From positions 1 through 39,765 of the forward strand of contig DATJLK010000007.1 of assembly GCA_035509615.1 (NCBI GenBank): a stretch of DNA of 39,765 nucleotides, in the 5' to 3' direction. Of the stretch, positions 24,193-33,176 are shown piece by piece. The stretch is from AP-15 sp035509615. Lineage in GTDB: Bacteria > Pseudomonadota > Alphaproteobacteria > ATCC43930 > CGMCC-115725. The position numbers and the translations under genes were made by a program. The notes under the pieces are model-generated. The model ran no database searches. It saw nothing but the letters and a program-made list of their open reading frames with translations, and was not told the origin of the DNA. The first letter of the stretch is position 1. The number at the start of each line of letters is the position of its first letter.

Positions 24193-25050
24193 ATGCGTCT
24201 GGGAAAGACCACGGTTCTGTTTGCGGCGCTGACAATGGTCATGCTGGCGAGCGCGGCGGCGTTGGCGGGAACCCTCGACCGCATCAAGCAGGACAAGGCG
24301 ATCCGCATCGCCTACCGCGATGACGCCCCGCCGTTTTCGTATCTGGATAAGAACAACGCGCCGGCCGGCTTCATGGTCGATCTGTGTCGCGACGTCGCCA
24401 TCGAACTCGCCCAGCAATTGAATCTGCCGCCGCTCAAAATCGTTTATGTCACGGTCACCGCCGCCGACCGCTTTGACGCGATCTCCGGGGGCAAGGCGGA
24501 TCTGCTGTGCGAGCCGACAACACAAACCCTGTCTCGCCGCGAACAGGTCGATTTCTCGATCCCGACCTTTATCGATGGCGCCGGTCTGATGATCCGCAGC
24601 GACGGGCCAAAGAGCCTTGCAGACCTTGGCGGGCGCAAGATCGGCGTGCTCGCCGGCACCACCACCGAGCAGGAGTTGGACGCGTCGCTCAAGGACGCCG
24701 GTGTCACCGCGACCGTCATTCCCGCCAAGACCCATGAACAAGGGCTCGCCATGCTCGATGACGGCAAGGTGTCCGCCTATTTCGCCGACCGCGCGATCCT
24801 GATGTTTCTCGCCCAACAGAGTGCAGCGCCGAGGAAATTGCTGCTGGCCGACAATTACCTGACCGTCGAGCCCTACGCGCTGGCGCTGCCGCATGGCGAC
24901 GAGGATTTTCGCCTCGCGGTCGACCGCGCGCTGAGCGACATCTATCGTTCAGGCAAAATCGCGACGGTGTTCACCCGGACATTCGGCAGCCAGACCAAAC
25001 CGAGCAAGACATTGCTGACGCTCTACCTGATTTCGGCCTTGCCCAACTGA
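24193..25050 (+). CDS. Family 3 solute-binding protein (amino-acid type)
   Basis: 285 residues from the ATG at 24193, preceded by AGGAGGGG; the longer frame begins inside the HpaB-type gene. A signal peptide (LFAALTMVMLASAAALAG) directs it to the periplasm. The mature protein follows the PBPb/SBP_bac_3 pattern: IRIAYRDDAPPFSYLDKN, AGFMVDLCRDVA, GGKADLLCEPTTQTLSRRE, and LGGRKIGVLAGTTTEQEL. Such proteins capture amino acids or similar small acids for an ABC transporter, but no permease or ATPase gene is adjacent. It may serve the HpaB-type enzyme's pathway or act with a distant transporter. Confidence 0.88.
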   Translation: MRLGKTTVLFAALTMVMLASAAALAGTLDRIKQDKAIRIAYRDDAPPFSYLDKNNAPAGFMVDLCRDVAIELAQQLNLPPLKIVYVTVTAADRFDAISGGKADLLCEPTTQTLSRREQVDFSIPTFIDGAGLMIRSDGPKSLADLGGRKIGVLAGTTTEQELDASLKDAGVTATVIPAKTHEQGLAMLDDGKVSAYFADRAILMFLAQQSAAPRKLLLADNYLTVEPYALALPHGDEDFRLAVDRALSDIYRSGKIATVFTRTFGSQTKPSKTLLTLYLISALPN

Positions 25051-25203
25051 TCCCGCGATCGCCGGCATCAATCTCGAACTCGGCGAGCGCGGCATCGGCT
25101 GCCCGCTACTGTTGTTGCGTATGGGAGAGGGCCTGGCGCCGAAGCCGCCGACGCTCGACCTCTCCGTTTTCGCATCCGCTTCCGCGGACCGTCCCCCCAC
25201 CGG

Positions 25204-28200
25204 TCAGCTGAAATACGGCTGGAGGATCCACCGGCAATCGCTGCCATTTTGGAAATTGCGGAAGCCATCCGACGATCGCGAATTGCGAGAGACGGTATCG
25301 CGCAGCGGCGCAGCAAAGGCGCTATCGAGACCGGCCCACAACGAGGGAAAAGACGTTCGCGGCGCAAGTCTTCCCAGCGCCGTGTGCCACGCCGCCGCCG
25401 CATAGAAAATTGACCAGTAGGACGCGTCGAAATTAGCACAGAGAATAGGCGGAAATTGATTGCACCGGTATAGGAATATCGTGGTGCCGTCGCGATCGCC
25501 GGGCGCCTGATAGCGGCCGCCCAGATCTTTGAGGTTGAACTGAAACCGATTGCCGCCGAGCGAGAGCAGGTCGGCGATCACGTACACACGGTTGAGACTA
25601 AGCCCATGCGGCACAGCCGATGATGCCTGATCCCCCGACGACCATACGACATAATCACCATTGCCGATTACTCTGGAATCGAAACCATTTGGCGATGCAA
25701 ACGCGCGCACGGTGGGACTTGGCGAAACCGGCGTCCACGAGATGCGGGCGTTGATGTTATTCAACCACATGGTATCATTTGACATCATTGATGACACAGG
25801 AAGTGTAAAATTCACTTCGCCCGGACCGGTGAATTGGGTGATCGTATAAAGGTTCCAGCCACCAAAGCGGGTGATGACGTTTGTCCAGAATTCACCCATC
25901 TTTTTCATGAACGCAATGACCGCGGTATTGCCTGATGCCGCCGCGAAACCGGCCCCGTAGGCTAGTAGAGCGTATTGCCACAAATTGGCCTGGGCATGAA
26001 CAAAGGTGCCATCGGTCAGGAGAAATTCCTGCAAGTTCGTGACATAGGCGGTGGCCGGCCCGAATGCGTTATTTGCCGGGTCCAATACATCATTGAGGTA
26101 AGTATAGTTAACCGTCAGAAAATCCTGCAGGTATTGAGCGGTCTGCGATCCATCAAACGATATGTTGCCGGGAATATTCAGTCCGCTCGGATCGCTCGGA
26201 TAATACAGAGCGGCTTGCCCGAGGTTGCGGTGAGACCATGCCGTCGCACGGATGACGTTGCCACCGCCCTCGCCATGCCCAAGTCGCCCCGACGTGATAT
26301 TCGCTCCGACATAGGTGGTGCGCGGACCCCATAGTTGCGGCGAGTTGCGAATACCCCGATTTCCGCCGCCCATGATATGGACCTGGGTCAGAACCCGGTC
26401 GAGCAGGTCGAGCCGCCCGGTCCGGATATACGCCTCGCCAACGTAATTGCAGCCGTGATCGGAACCCGCATTGGCAATCGGTGTCGGGTTGTCGATCGGG
26501 TTCGTATGTTGATAACTCGAAAAATAAAATGAGCCGTACGGGCCGCCCGTATCGATATGCGGGACCGGAGCCCCCATCCCGGTGTAATTGCGCGACAGCA
26601 GATTGACCGGAACATTCGGCGCGGACGGGTCGGCAATATCATAGCACTGGTTGCTGGCGCCGTTGGCGACCATCAAGCTGTTGTGATAACTGACGCGATC
26701 GCCATTATAGAATTCGTGCATCGGCCAATTCGGGATCGGATTGATCCAATCCACATTGCCGCCGGTCGACATGCTCGACGTCTCGATACAGGGACCATAG
26801 CTATAGGGCGTGAACGGGTAGAGGGCGCTCGTCCCCGTCCTCGCATTGCCAAAGTTGAACGGCGCGATCGTACCCCCCGAGGCGGTACTCGACAGCGCGG
26901 TATTGAGCGGTGGAATGGCGCCCGAGGCGACCCAATGCACGATGTCGATGAGCCCCGAGCGCAGCGGCGTGTCGGTCGCGATCGACCCGGTGCCGCGAAA
27001 GAAGACGTATTCGGCATCAGCCCCGCAGATCGGGAAGCGGTTGCCCCACTGCACCACCGGCATCGGCATTGCCGACATACCGGAGACGACCCCGATCGGG
27101 GCCTGCCAGTTGAAGTCTGAATTGTACGAAAACAGCATGTTGGTCCGGCCGGGATTGTCGACCGGATCGTCTCGGACGAGGAGCCAATAAAGCGTCGACG
27201 GCACGATGTTTGTCGGCAGTTCGCGGCCGGCGAACTGTACCGGGCAGACGACCTTGAACCCGCCGGTTGCGCCGTCATAGAACGGGTTCGGACTGATGTC
27301 GCTGTTGAAGACCGCGGTTCCGCCGCCATCCATAAGCCGGCTTTTGACCAGCCGCGGCGTTCCCGACACGGAATAGGTGCCAACCCCGCCGGGCGTCCCG
27401 CCGAGCTGTGCGGTGATGACGCCGTAGATCGGGCTGCTCGCCCCGTTCGGCTTGAGCTGCTCCCCGATGACGATATGTCCGTTGCCATTTGGCGGGGTCA
27501 GAACGTTTGTAACCGTCAGGACATTCCCGGCGGCGCTGCCGGTGCCGTCCGAAATCGCCGCCTGAAAGCTGGTTATGCGGGTTTGATTGGCGATCTGTTC
27601 GAACAACGTTCGCCGGCCGCTGGTTGGAACCGCACTCGAATGAACGGCAACACCAGCGGGCGCCGGCCATGGCCAATTCGGCGGGACATAAGCTATTCCA
27701 TTGACGCTGTAGTTGAGCCCTGACGCGGGCGTAATCGTATTCGGCGGCGCGAAGACCGCCTTCCGCTTCACCGGGCGGTCGACGGTAAAGTAAGGTTGGC
27801 GCAGATCGGCCATGAAACGGTAGCCGCCGAGATTGCCGTTTCTGTCGGTCAACGCATGCAGATAGATGTTGCAGACAAGCTGGCCGTGCGCGGCGCCGCC
27901 CGGGGTCTGCGACATATTGTAGGTAAAGCACCAGCTCTCGCCGGCATCGCCGGTCAGCCAGTGCCGGGTTTGGACGAGGTTGTTGGCGTTTGCTGCGGTC
28001 AGGAATGCGCCATACTGGACCGTCGGACCGTAGCCAGTCTTGCCGCCGCGGATTTGCGGATCGATGCCGGCGAGACCGGCAGGCGGACAATTGATCGCGA
28101 AGTTCTGCGCGTAGATTTCGCTGATGGTCCGGGCCCCGCCAGTCGGCCACGAGCCCGCCGCAGCCGTAACCGTCACCCTTACCGAGCGACCAGCCGGAAC

Positions 28201-28605
28201 GCTGAACCTTGGCCGCAACATAAAGGTGGCGAACATCAGCGAGCCATCCGGCCAATAGCGCCGGGCGTTCGCCGGGTTGGCCGAAAATGGCTGTGTTGCA
28301 CCGCTGGCAGTAAAGACCGGCACATGCCCGGGCGGGATCTGCCCCGGTGCGAAGACCCAGCCGAAGGTGTGGGTCGGCGTGCCGGCAACCGTCGCGATCG
28401 CCCCATCATTGACCAGTGTCAGCGTTGCGTTGAGCGGCGTGATCCCGCCACGGCTTGGCAACGACGACCGGCCTCGCCGTTGCTCGGGTGCAGCTTCGGC
28501 AGTGGGGTTGCCCAGCATAAAGGCGGCGCCGATCAGCTTCAGAAGCGTGCGGCGCGTCGATTGGAGAGCGGTGTCAAGTACAGAACCGCCGTTGGACACA
28601 GTCAT
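25204..28605 (-). CDS. Large Tat-exported protein with RIFT-barrel-like N-terminus
   Basis: 1133 residues from the ATG at 28605 (GAGG seven bases upstream; a longer frame to 28743 is unlikely). Residues 17-23, TRRTLLK, form a twin-arginine motif followed by a hydrophobic stretch ending near AEAA, so it should be exported folded. After this, TLVNDGAIATVAGTPTHTFG and ARRYWPDGSLMFATFMLRP resemble the N-terminal RIFT-barrel domain of PcRGLX/YetA-type exo-polysaccharide lyases. A helical part with GRLGHGEGGGNVIRATAWSH could be the alpha/alpha toroid. Two beta modules appear inserted (near GNVLTVTNVL and near GNGDYVVWSSGDQ), of a type seen in phage and surface proteins. Base composition looks less GC-rich than its neighbours. 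Enzymatic function is unproven. Confidence 0.75.
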   Translation of the reverse strand: MTVSNGGSVLDTALQSTRRTLLKLIGAAFMLGNPTAEAAPEQRRGRSSLPSRGGITPLNATLTLVNDGAIATVAGTPTHTFGWVFAPGQIPPGHVPVFTASGATQPFSANPANARRYWPDGSLMFATFMLRPRFSVPAGRSVRVTVTAAAGSWPTGGARTISEIYAQNFAINCPPAGLAGIDPQIRGGKTGYGPTVQYGAFLTAANANNLVQTRHWLTGDAGESWCFTYNMSQTPGGAAHGQLVCNIYLHALTDRNGNLGGYRFMADLRQPYFTVDRPVKRKAVFAPPNTITPASGLNYSVNGIAYVPPNWPWPAPAGVAVHSSAVPTSGRRTLFEQIANQTRITSFQAAISDGTGSAAGNVLTVTNVLTPPNGNGHIVIGEQLKPNGASSPIYGVITAQLGGTPGGVGTYSVSGTPRLVKSRLMDGGGTAVFNSDISPNPFYDGATGGFKVVCPVQFAGRELPTNIVPSTLYWLLVRDDPVDNPGRTNMLFSYNSDFNWQAPIGVVSGMSAMPMPVVQWGNRFPICGADAEYVFFRGTGSIATDTPLRSGLIDIVHWVASGAIPPLNTALSSTASGGTIAPFNFGNARTGTSALYPFTPYSYGPCIETSSMSTGGNVDWINPIPNWPMHEFYNGDRVSYHNSLMVANGASNQCYDIADPSAPNVPVNLLSRNYTGMGAPVPHIDTGGPYGSFYFSSYQHTNPIDNPTPIANAGSDHGCNYVGEAYIRTGRLDLLDRVLTQVHIMGGGNRGIRNSPQLWGPRTTYVGANITSGRLGHGEGGGNVIRATAWSHRNLGQAALYYPSDPSGLNIPGNISFDGSQTAQYLQDFLTVNYTYLNDVLDPANNAFGPATAYVTNLQEFLLTDGTFVHAQANLWQYALLAYGAGFAAASGNTAVIAFMKKMGEFWTNVITRFGGWNLYTITQFTGPGEVNFTLPVSSMMSNDTMWLNNINARISWTPVSPSPTVRAFASPNGFDSRVIGNGDYVVWSSGDQASSAVPHGLSLNRVYVIADLLSLGGNRFQFNLKDLGGRYQAPGDRDGTTIFLYRCNQFPPILCANFDASYWSIFYAAAAWHTALGRLAPRTSFPSLWAGLDSAFAAPLRDTVSRNSRSSDGFRNFQNGSDCRWILQPYFS

Positions 28606-28899
28606 CGGAGCCTCGGCAGACGGGAATGGCAGCAACCGAATTTTCTCTAGCCTTGCACGACTTACCAGCTGTCCATCTTGGCCAATCCGTAATTTCGAAA
28701 TCAGATCGATCCTCTCAGCTGGCAGCGAAAGGTGCCTGGCCAAGGATCACTTTTCGATGGCGGTAGTCACCGGCGTTTCATCAGGCTTCTTCAGAAGCGG
28801 TCGGTGAGGCGTGGCATCGCCGCGCCGGTCTTCAGCTCAGCGAATGCTTGGCTGCCAAGTGCGATGGACCGATGACGCGCAATCTGCTACCCCGTTTCC

Positions 28900-30306
28900 A
28901 TGCCGCTCAGTCTCTATAATTCGCTGACCCGCCGCAAGGAGGCCTTCGAACCGATCGATCCCAAGCGGGTGCGCATGTATGTCTGCGGACCCACGGTCTA
29001 TGACCGCGCTCATATCGGGAACGGCCGCGCCTTTGTCGTCTTTGACGTGCTCTATCGGGTATTGCGCGATATTTACGGCAAAAACCAGGTCCGCTACGTC
29101 CGCAACATCACCGATGTCGACGACAAGATCATCGATGCCGCTCGCGCCAATGGCGAGCCGATTGCCGCACTGACCGCGCGCACCATCGCCGCCTTTCACG
29201 ACGACATGGCGGCATTGGGAGTGTTGCCGCCCGACATCGAGCCGCGCGCCACCGGGCACATCCCGCAGATGATCGCGATGATCGAGCAGCTGATCGCTTC
29301 GGGCCACGCTTATGCCGTTGCGGAGAATGCCGGTGGGGGGCATGTGCTGTTCGCGGTCGCTTCAAACCCCGGTTATGGTCAGCTCTCGGGGCGCAGCCGC
29401 GACGAGATGATCGCCGGCGCCCGGGTCGAAATCGCACCCTATAAGCGCGACCCTGCCGATTTTGTGCTGTGGAAGCCGTCGCCGCCCGACATTCCCGGCT
29501 GGGACAGCCCATGGGGCCGCGGCCGGCCGGGCTGGCACATCGAGTGCTCGGCGATGAGCGAGGCTCATCTCGGCGAGAGTTTCGACATCCATGGCGGCGG
29601 GCTCGACCTGATCTTTCCGCACCACGAGAACGAGATCGCGCAGAGCACCTGCGCGCATTCGGGGCGGCCGTTTGTGCGTTACTGGGTGCATAACGGGTTT
29701 CTCAGCATCGATAGTGCCAAGATGTCGAAATCGCTCGGCAATTTTTTCACCGTGCGGGACCTGCTCGACGAGGCGCCAGGCGAGGCGATCCGCCTCGCTT
29801 TGCTGAGTGCACATTACCGTGATCCGCTCGACTGGACCGCCGAGCGCCTGCATCAGGCGCGGCAGAGCCTCGACCGCTTCTATCGCGCGCTGACCCTGTC
29901 GCGCGACCCGGTCTTCGAGCGGTTTGGCGAGGCGGAGGCGGCATTGCGGCCGGTGCGCGAGGCGCTCGAGGATGATCTCAACACGCCGCTCGCCTTGACC
30001 CGGTTGCATGAGCTTGTCAGCGCCATTAACCGCACGAGTTCGGATGCGGCGCGCTCGGCACTTCAGCGCGCGCTCGAACAGGGCGGCCGACTGATGGGGT
30101 TGTTGGAACAGGACCCGCTCGTCTGGCTGCGCGGCAGCACCCAGGCCGATCAGCGCCGGATCGAGGAACAGATCGCCTTGCGCGCCACCGCCCGCCGCCA
30201 GCGCCGGTTCGCCGAGGCGGACAGGATCCGCGCCGCCCTCGCCGCCGAAGGCATCCTGCTCGAAGACCAACCCGACGGCACCACAACCTGGTGGCGCAAG
30301 GATTGA
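28900..30306 (+). CDS. cysS: Cysteinyl-tRNA synthetase
   Basis: 468 residues. MYVCGPTVYDRAHIGNGR contains zinc ligand C29 and the HIGH-type motif HIGN at 38-41; ECSAMSE and HHENEIAQS supply the other zinc ligands; KMSKS starts at K274. This is a complete class I cysteinyl-tRNA synthetase that charges tRNA-Cys. It is first in a tight run with the TrmJ-type gene, whose ATG begins three bases after the cysS stop, and the creatininase-family gene. It is divergent from the large exported protein. Confidence 0.97.
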   Translation: MPLSLYNSLTRRKEAFEPIDPKRVRMYVCGPTVYDRAHIGNGRAFVVFDVLYRVLRDIYGKNQVRYVRNITDVDDKIIDAARANGEPIAALTARTIAAFHDDMAALGVLPPDIEPRATGHIPQMIAMIEQLIASGHAYAVAENAGGGHVLFAVASNPGYGQLSGRSRDEMIAGARVEIAPYKRDPADFVLWKPSPPDIPGWDSPWGRGRPGWHIECSAMSEAHLGESFDIHGGGLDLIFPHHENEIAQSTCAHSGRPFVRYWVHNGFLSIDSAKMSKSLGNFFTVRDLLDEAPGEAIRLALLSAHYRDPLDWTAERLHQARQSLDRFYRALTLSRDPVFERFGEAEAALRPVREALEDDLNTPLALTRLHELVSAINRTSSDAARSALQRALEQGGRLMGLLEQDPLVWLRGSTQADQRRIEEQIALRATARRQRRFAEADRIRAALAAEGILLEDQPDGTTTWWRKD

Positions 30307-30308
30307 CC

Positions 30309-31133
30309 ATGGCCGGGACCGATCATCGCCGGCAGGCGGCGGGCGCCAGGGCCGCGGCGGCGCCGACTCCGGCGATCATCCTGGTCGAACCGCAGCTCGG
30401 CGAAAACATCGGCACCGCGGCGCGGGCGATGATGAACTGCGCGCTCGACGATCTGCGCCTGGTGCGGCCGCGCGATGGCTGGCCGTCGGCGAAGGCGGTG
30501 GCGGCGGCGAGTGGCGCCGATGCGGTGCTCGACAAGGCGCGGCTCTTTCCCTCGATTCCCGCGGCGATCGCCGACCTTGTGCATGTCTATGCCTCGACCG
30601 CGCGCGATCGCGGGATTGTCCGGCGCGAGGTGACGCCGCGTCGGGCGGCAGTCGAAATGCACGCCCGTATCGCCGCCGGCGAACCCTGCGGCGTGCTGTT
30701 CGGGCCGGAGCGGACCGGGTTGCTGAACGACGATCTGACCCTCGCCGACACGGTGCTGACCGTGCCGCTCAACCCCGGCTTTTCGTCGCTGAACCTGGCG
30801 CAGGCGGTGTTGATTGTCGGCTACGAATGGTATACCGCCGACGGCGCGGCACCGTCCGAGACCCTGCACACCGGGCTCAGCCGCCCGGCGACCAAAGCCG
30901 AGCTGGTAAACTTTTTTGCGCATCTCGAAGAGGCGCTGATTAAAAATGGTTTTCTGCGCAATCGCGAGAGCCGTCCTAGCATGGTTCGCAATCTGCGCAG
31001 CCTGTTTCAGCGCGCCCGCTGCACCGAGCAGGAGCTGCGCACCCTGCATGGTGTCGTGACCGCCTTTGCCGGCCCGCGCGAGCGCGGCAAACCCGCCGAT
31101 CTGGAACCTCTCGAGCGCGAACCAACCGAGTGA
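30309..31133 (+). CDS. TrmJ-type tRNA 2'-O-ribose methyltransferase (SpoU/SPOUT)
   Basis: 274 residues from the ATG at 30309, with AAGGA just upstream inside the end of cysS. SPOUT features: AIILVEPQLGENIGTAARAM (motif 1), GVLFGPERTGL (motif 2) and TVPLNPGFSSLNLAQAVLI (motif 3, SAM knot). These are typical of TrmJ/LasT, which methylates residue 32 in the tRNA anticodon loop. Coupling to cysS puts two tRNA genes in one operon. An alternative is a related rRNA methyltransferase, but TrmJ fits best. Confidence 0.9.
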   Translation: MAGTDHRRQAAGARAAAAPTPAIILVEPQLGENIGTAARAMMNCALDDLRLVRPRDGWPSAKAVAAASGADAVLDKARLFPSIPAAIADLVHVYASTARDRGIVRREVTPRRAAVEMHARIAAGEPCGVLFGPERTGLLNDDLTLADTVLTVPLNPGFSSLNLAQAVLIVGYEWYTADGAAPSETLHTGLSRPATKAELVNFFAHLEEALIKNGFLRNRESRPSMVRNLRSLFQRARCTEQELRTLHGVVTAFAGPRERGKPADLEPLEREPTE

Positions 31134-31139
31134 GGCACG

Positions 31140-31889
31140 ATGCAGCTGCATTTGCAGACCTGGCCCGAGGTCGAAACCTATCTCAAGACGAGCCGCGGGA
31201 TCATCTTGCCGATCGGCTCGACCGAACAGCACGGCCCGGTCGGGTTGATCGGCACCGATGCGATCTGCGCCGAGATCATCGCCCGCGGCGTCGGCGAAGT
31301 TACCGGCGCGCTGGTCGGCCCGACGATCGGCGTCGGCATGGCGCAGCACCATATGGCGTTTGCCGGCTCGGTGACATTGCGGCCGAGCACCCTGATCGCA
31401 GTGCTGCGTGACATCATCGAATCATTGGCGGTGCACGGTTTTGAACGATTTTATCTGGTCAACGCGCATGGCGGGAATATCGCCACGGTCACCGCCGCCT
31501 TTTCCGAGATCTACGCGGCGCGCAGCCTGACGCCGGCCGGCAATGGTGCCGCGATCAGGTGCCGGCTGCGCAACTGGTGGCAGGCCGAGGGTGTGGGGCA
31601 GCTGGCCAAGGAACTCTACGGCAATGCCGAGGGCAGCCATGCGACCCCGAGCGAGGTCGCGATGACCCAATTCGCCTATCCCGAGGCGATCAAGCAGGCG
31701 CCGCTCGATCCACCGATCGCCCCCTACGGCGATTTCACCGATGCCGCCGATTACCGCCGCAAATTTCCCGATGGACGGATCGGCGCGAATTCGGCCCTGG
31801 CGACACCCGAAGCCGGCAAGCGGCTCTACGACACCGCCGTTGCCGGTCTTGCCAAAGATTACGGCAGCTGGATTGCCTCTGCGGCGTAG
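31140..31889 (+). CDS. Creatininase-family amidohydrolase
   Basis: 249 residues. The metal-site motifs are clear: LPIGSTEQHGPVGLIGTDA (Glu, His and Asp ligands), HHMAFAGSVTL and FYLVNAHGGNIATV, followed by EGSHATPSEVAMTQ. The family includes creatininase, mycofactocin-type peptidases and other cyclic-amide or N-glycoside hydrolases. Without its usual partners, the substrate is unknown. It begins six bases after the TrmJ-type gene stop, so it is in the same transcript. Confidence 0.9.
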   Translation: MQLHLQTWPEVETYLKTSRGIILPIGSTEQHGPVGLIGTDAICAEIIARGVGEVTGALVGPTIGVGMAQHHMAFAGSVTLRPSTLIAVLRDIIESLAVHGFERFYLVNAHGGNIATVTAAFSEIYAARSLTPAGNGAAIRCRLRNWWQAEGVGQLAKELYGNAEGSHATPSEVAMTQFAYPEAIKQAPLDPPIAPYGDFTDAADYRRKFPDGRIGANSALATPEAGKRLYDTAVAGLAKDYGSWIASAA

Positions 31890-31977
31890 GCCGTGGCTGC
31901 CCGGCTGCGACTTTGTGCTGCACAGCGGCCGCGCCGCGCATCTGGGTGCGTCAGACAGCTTCTGATACCTTCGCGCC

Positions 31978-32124
31978 ATGCGCTACCGAACCGTGATACC
32001 GCTACGGAACCTCGTGCTGATTTTCTGCGTCGTGGCGCTCGTCGGCCTGGTTTATGCCGAAGGCTGGATCTGGCCCCTGAAAGCCGCGGCGGTGATGATC
32101 CCGGTCTCGTTTCTGGTCGGCTGA
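31978..32124 (+). CDS. Small two-span membrane peptide (hypothetical)
   Basis: A 48-residue open frame: ATG, a basic start (MRYRTVIPLR), then hydrophobic NLVLIFCVVALVGLVYA, a short WIWPLK turn and AAAVMIPVSFLVG. Two membrane helices are likely. No clear ribosome-binding site precedes it, and it ends seven bases before the convergent RMD1-type gene. Hydrophobic pattern and a fitting gap argue for a real gene; lack of a start signal argues against. Confidence 0.4.
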   Translation: MRYRTVIPLRNLVLIFCVVALVGLVYAEGWIWPLKAAAVMIPVSFLVG

Positions 32125-32130
32125 CCAAAG

Positions 32131-33000
32131 CTAATGATGCAGCACGAGCGGGTAGAGGCTTAGCAGCAGCTCGGCGACGATCAGGATGACGATGTACCAC
32201 TCGACCCGCATGCTGCTACGCGTCTGCACCAGACCGAGCAGGGTTTCGACCGTGTTCGAGACGATGTCGAGCTTACGGTCGAGCGCCCGGTCGCGATCCC
32301 GCAGCTCGTATTCGTCGGCAAGTCGCGCATAAAAGCGATCGAGGCCGGGGTGCTCCCACAACAGTTCGGGGGTCTCGGCGGTGCCGACCCGGCCGACCAT
32401 CTTTTGCTGGATCAACAGCACATCGCCGATATGGCGCAACAGCTCGTGACCGGCCGCACCGGCGCGGCCTTTTTCACGCAGGGTCAGGGCCAATGGCTCG
32501 ATGCGGTCGAAAAGCTCGGCGATCCGTGCTTCGTAATGCGACAGAACCAGGCTTTTGGCGAGGATGTCGGCGACCAGCTGCAGACGCTCGATCGCGCGAT
32601 CGCGCAGGATGATGTTGCCCGACGAATCGATGTGCTGCTCGCTGTCGGGCCGGATGACCAGCCGGACTTCCTCCTCCTCCGGCACCGCAAAGGCGCTGAC
32701 GACCGAGGCGGCAAGCCCTTTGACGAAGTCATCCATCGCCGCGCCCCTGGGGCCAAACAGCACGACGGCGCCATAGCGAAACAGCACGGCAATGCCGCCG
32801 CCCGGGAGGTTCAGGGTCAGGGGTGCGGTGCCGAGCGAGCCGTTGCGCTCGAGCCGGGTGTCGATGCGCTCCCCCAGCAGCAGGGCGCGCACTGGCAGGG
32901 CCTCGGACAGGGTTTCGGGTGCGGCGGTCGCGATGGCCGGCGCGCGCACCGGCACGGCCTCAACAGCGGTCGAATTTGCCGGCGCTTCGCCCGAATTCAT
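32131..33000 (-). CDS. RMD1-type protein (DUF155)
   Basis: 289 residues from the ATG at 33000, which has AGGA six bases upstream (ATG at 33006 and 33033 are poorer). Family features: GGIAVLFRYGAVVLFG, EDEV-like acidic stretch (EEEEVRLVIRPDSE), RDRAIERLQLVADILAKS and ELLRHIGDVLLIQQKM, ending in one C-terminal membrane helix (YIVILIVAELLLSLYPL). The family includes yeast Rmd1 and bacterial homologues; some mitochondrial members assist translation, but the bacterial role is not established. It would be anchored in the inner membrane with the bulk in the cytoplasm. Confidence 0.88.
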   Translation of the reverse strand: MNSGEAPANSTAVEAVPVRAPAIATAAPETLSEALPVRALLLGERIDTRLERNGSLGTAPLTLNLPGGGIAVLFRYGAVVLFGPRGAAMDDFVKGLAASVVSAFAVPEEEEVRLVIRPDSEQHIDSSGNIILRDRAIERLQLVADILAKSLVLSHYEARIAELFDRIEPLALTLREKGRAGAAGHELLRHIGDVLLIQQKMVGRVGTAETPELLWEHPGLDRFYARLADEYELRDRDRALDRKLDIVSNTVETLLGLVQTRSSMRVEWYIVILIVAELLLSLYPLVLHH

Positions 33001-33176
33001 CGCCATTCCTGCACTCTGGCCGCGTGGCTGCATCCTGCTGATCTGTGCGACCGGGCAGGGCAGCGCAACCCCGTGATTGCAGCGCGGGGCGGCAAGCCGG
33101 AGACGCTGACGACCCGGGCGCTATCAGCCATCGGCGGATGAAGTTCGGCACAGGCCGCGAGCGGTCTCGGCGGCGG

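Noticed and set aside
28606..28743. Longer N-terminus for the Tat-exported protein
   Set aside because: It would bury the twin-arginine signal 60 residues into the chain, and the ATG at 28605 has a good ribosome-binding site.
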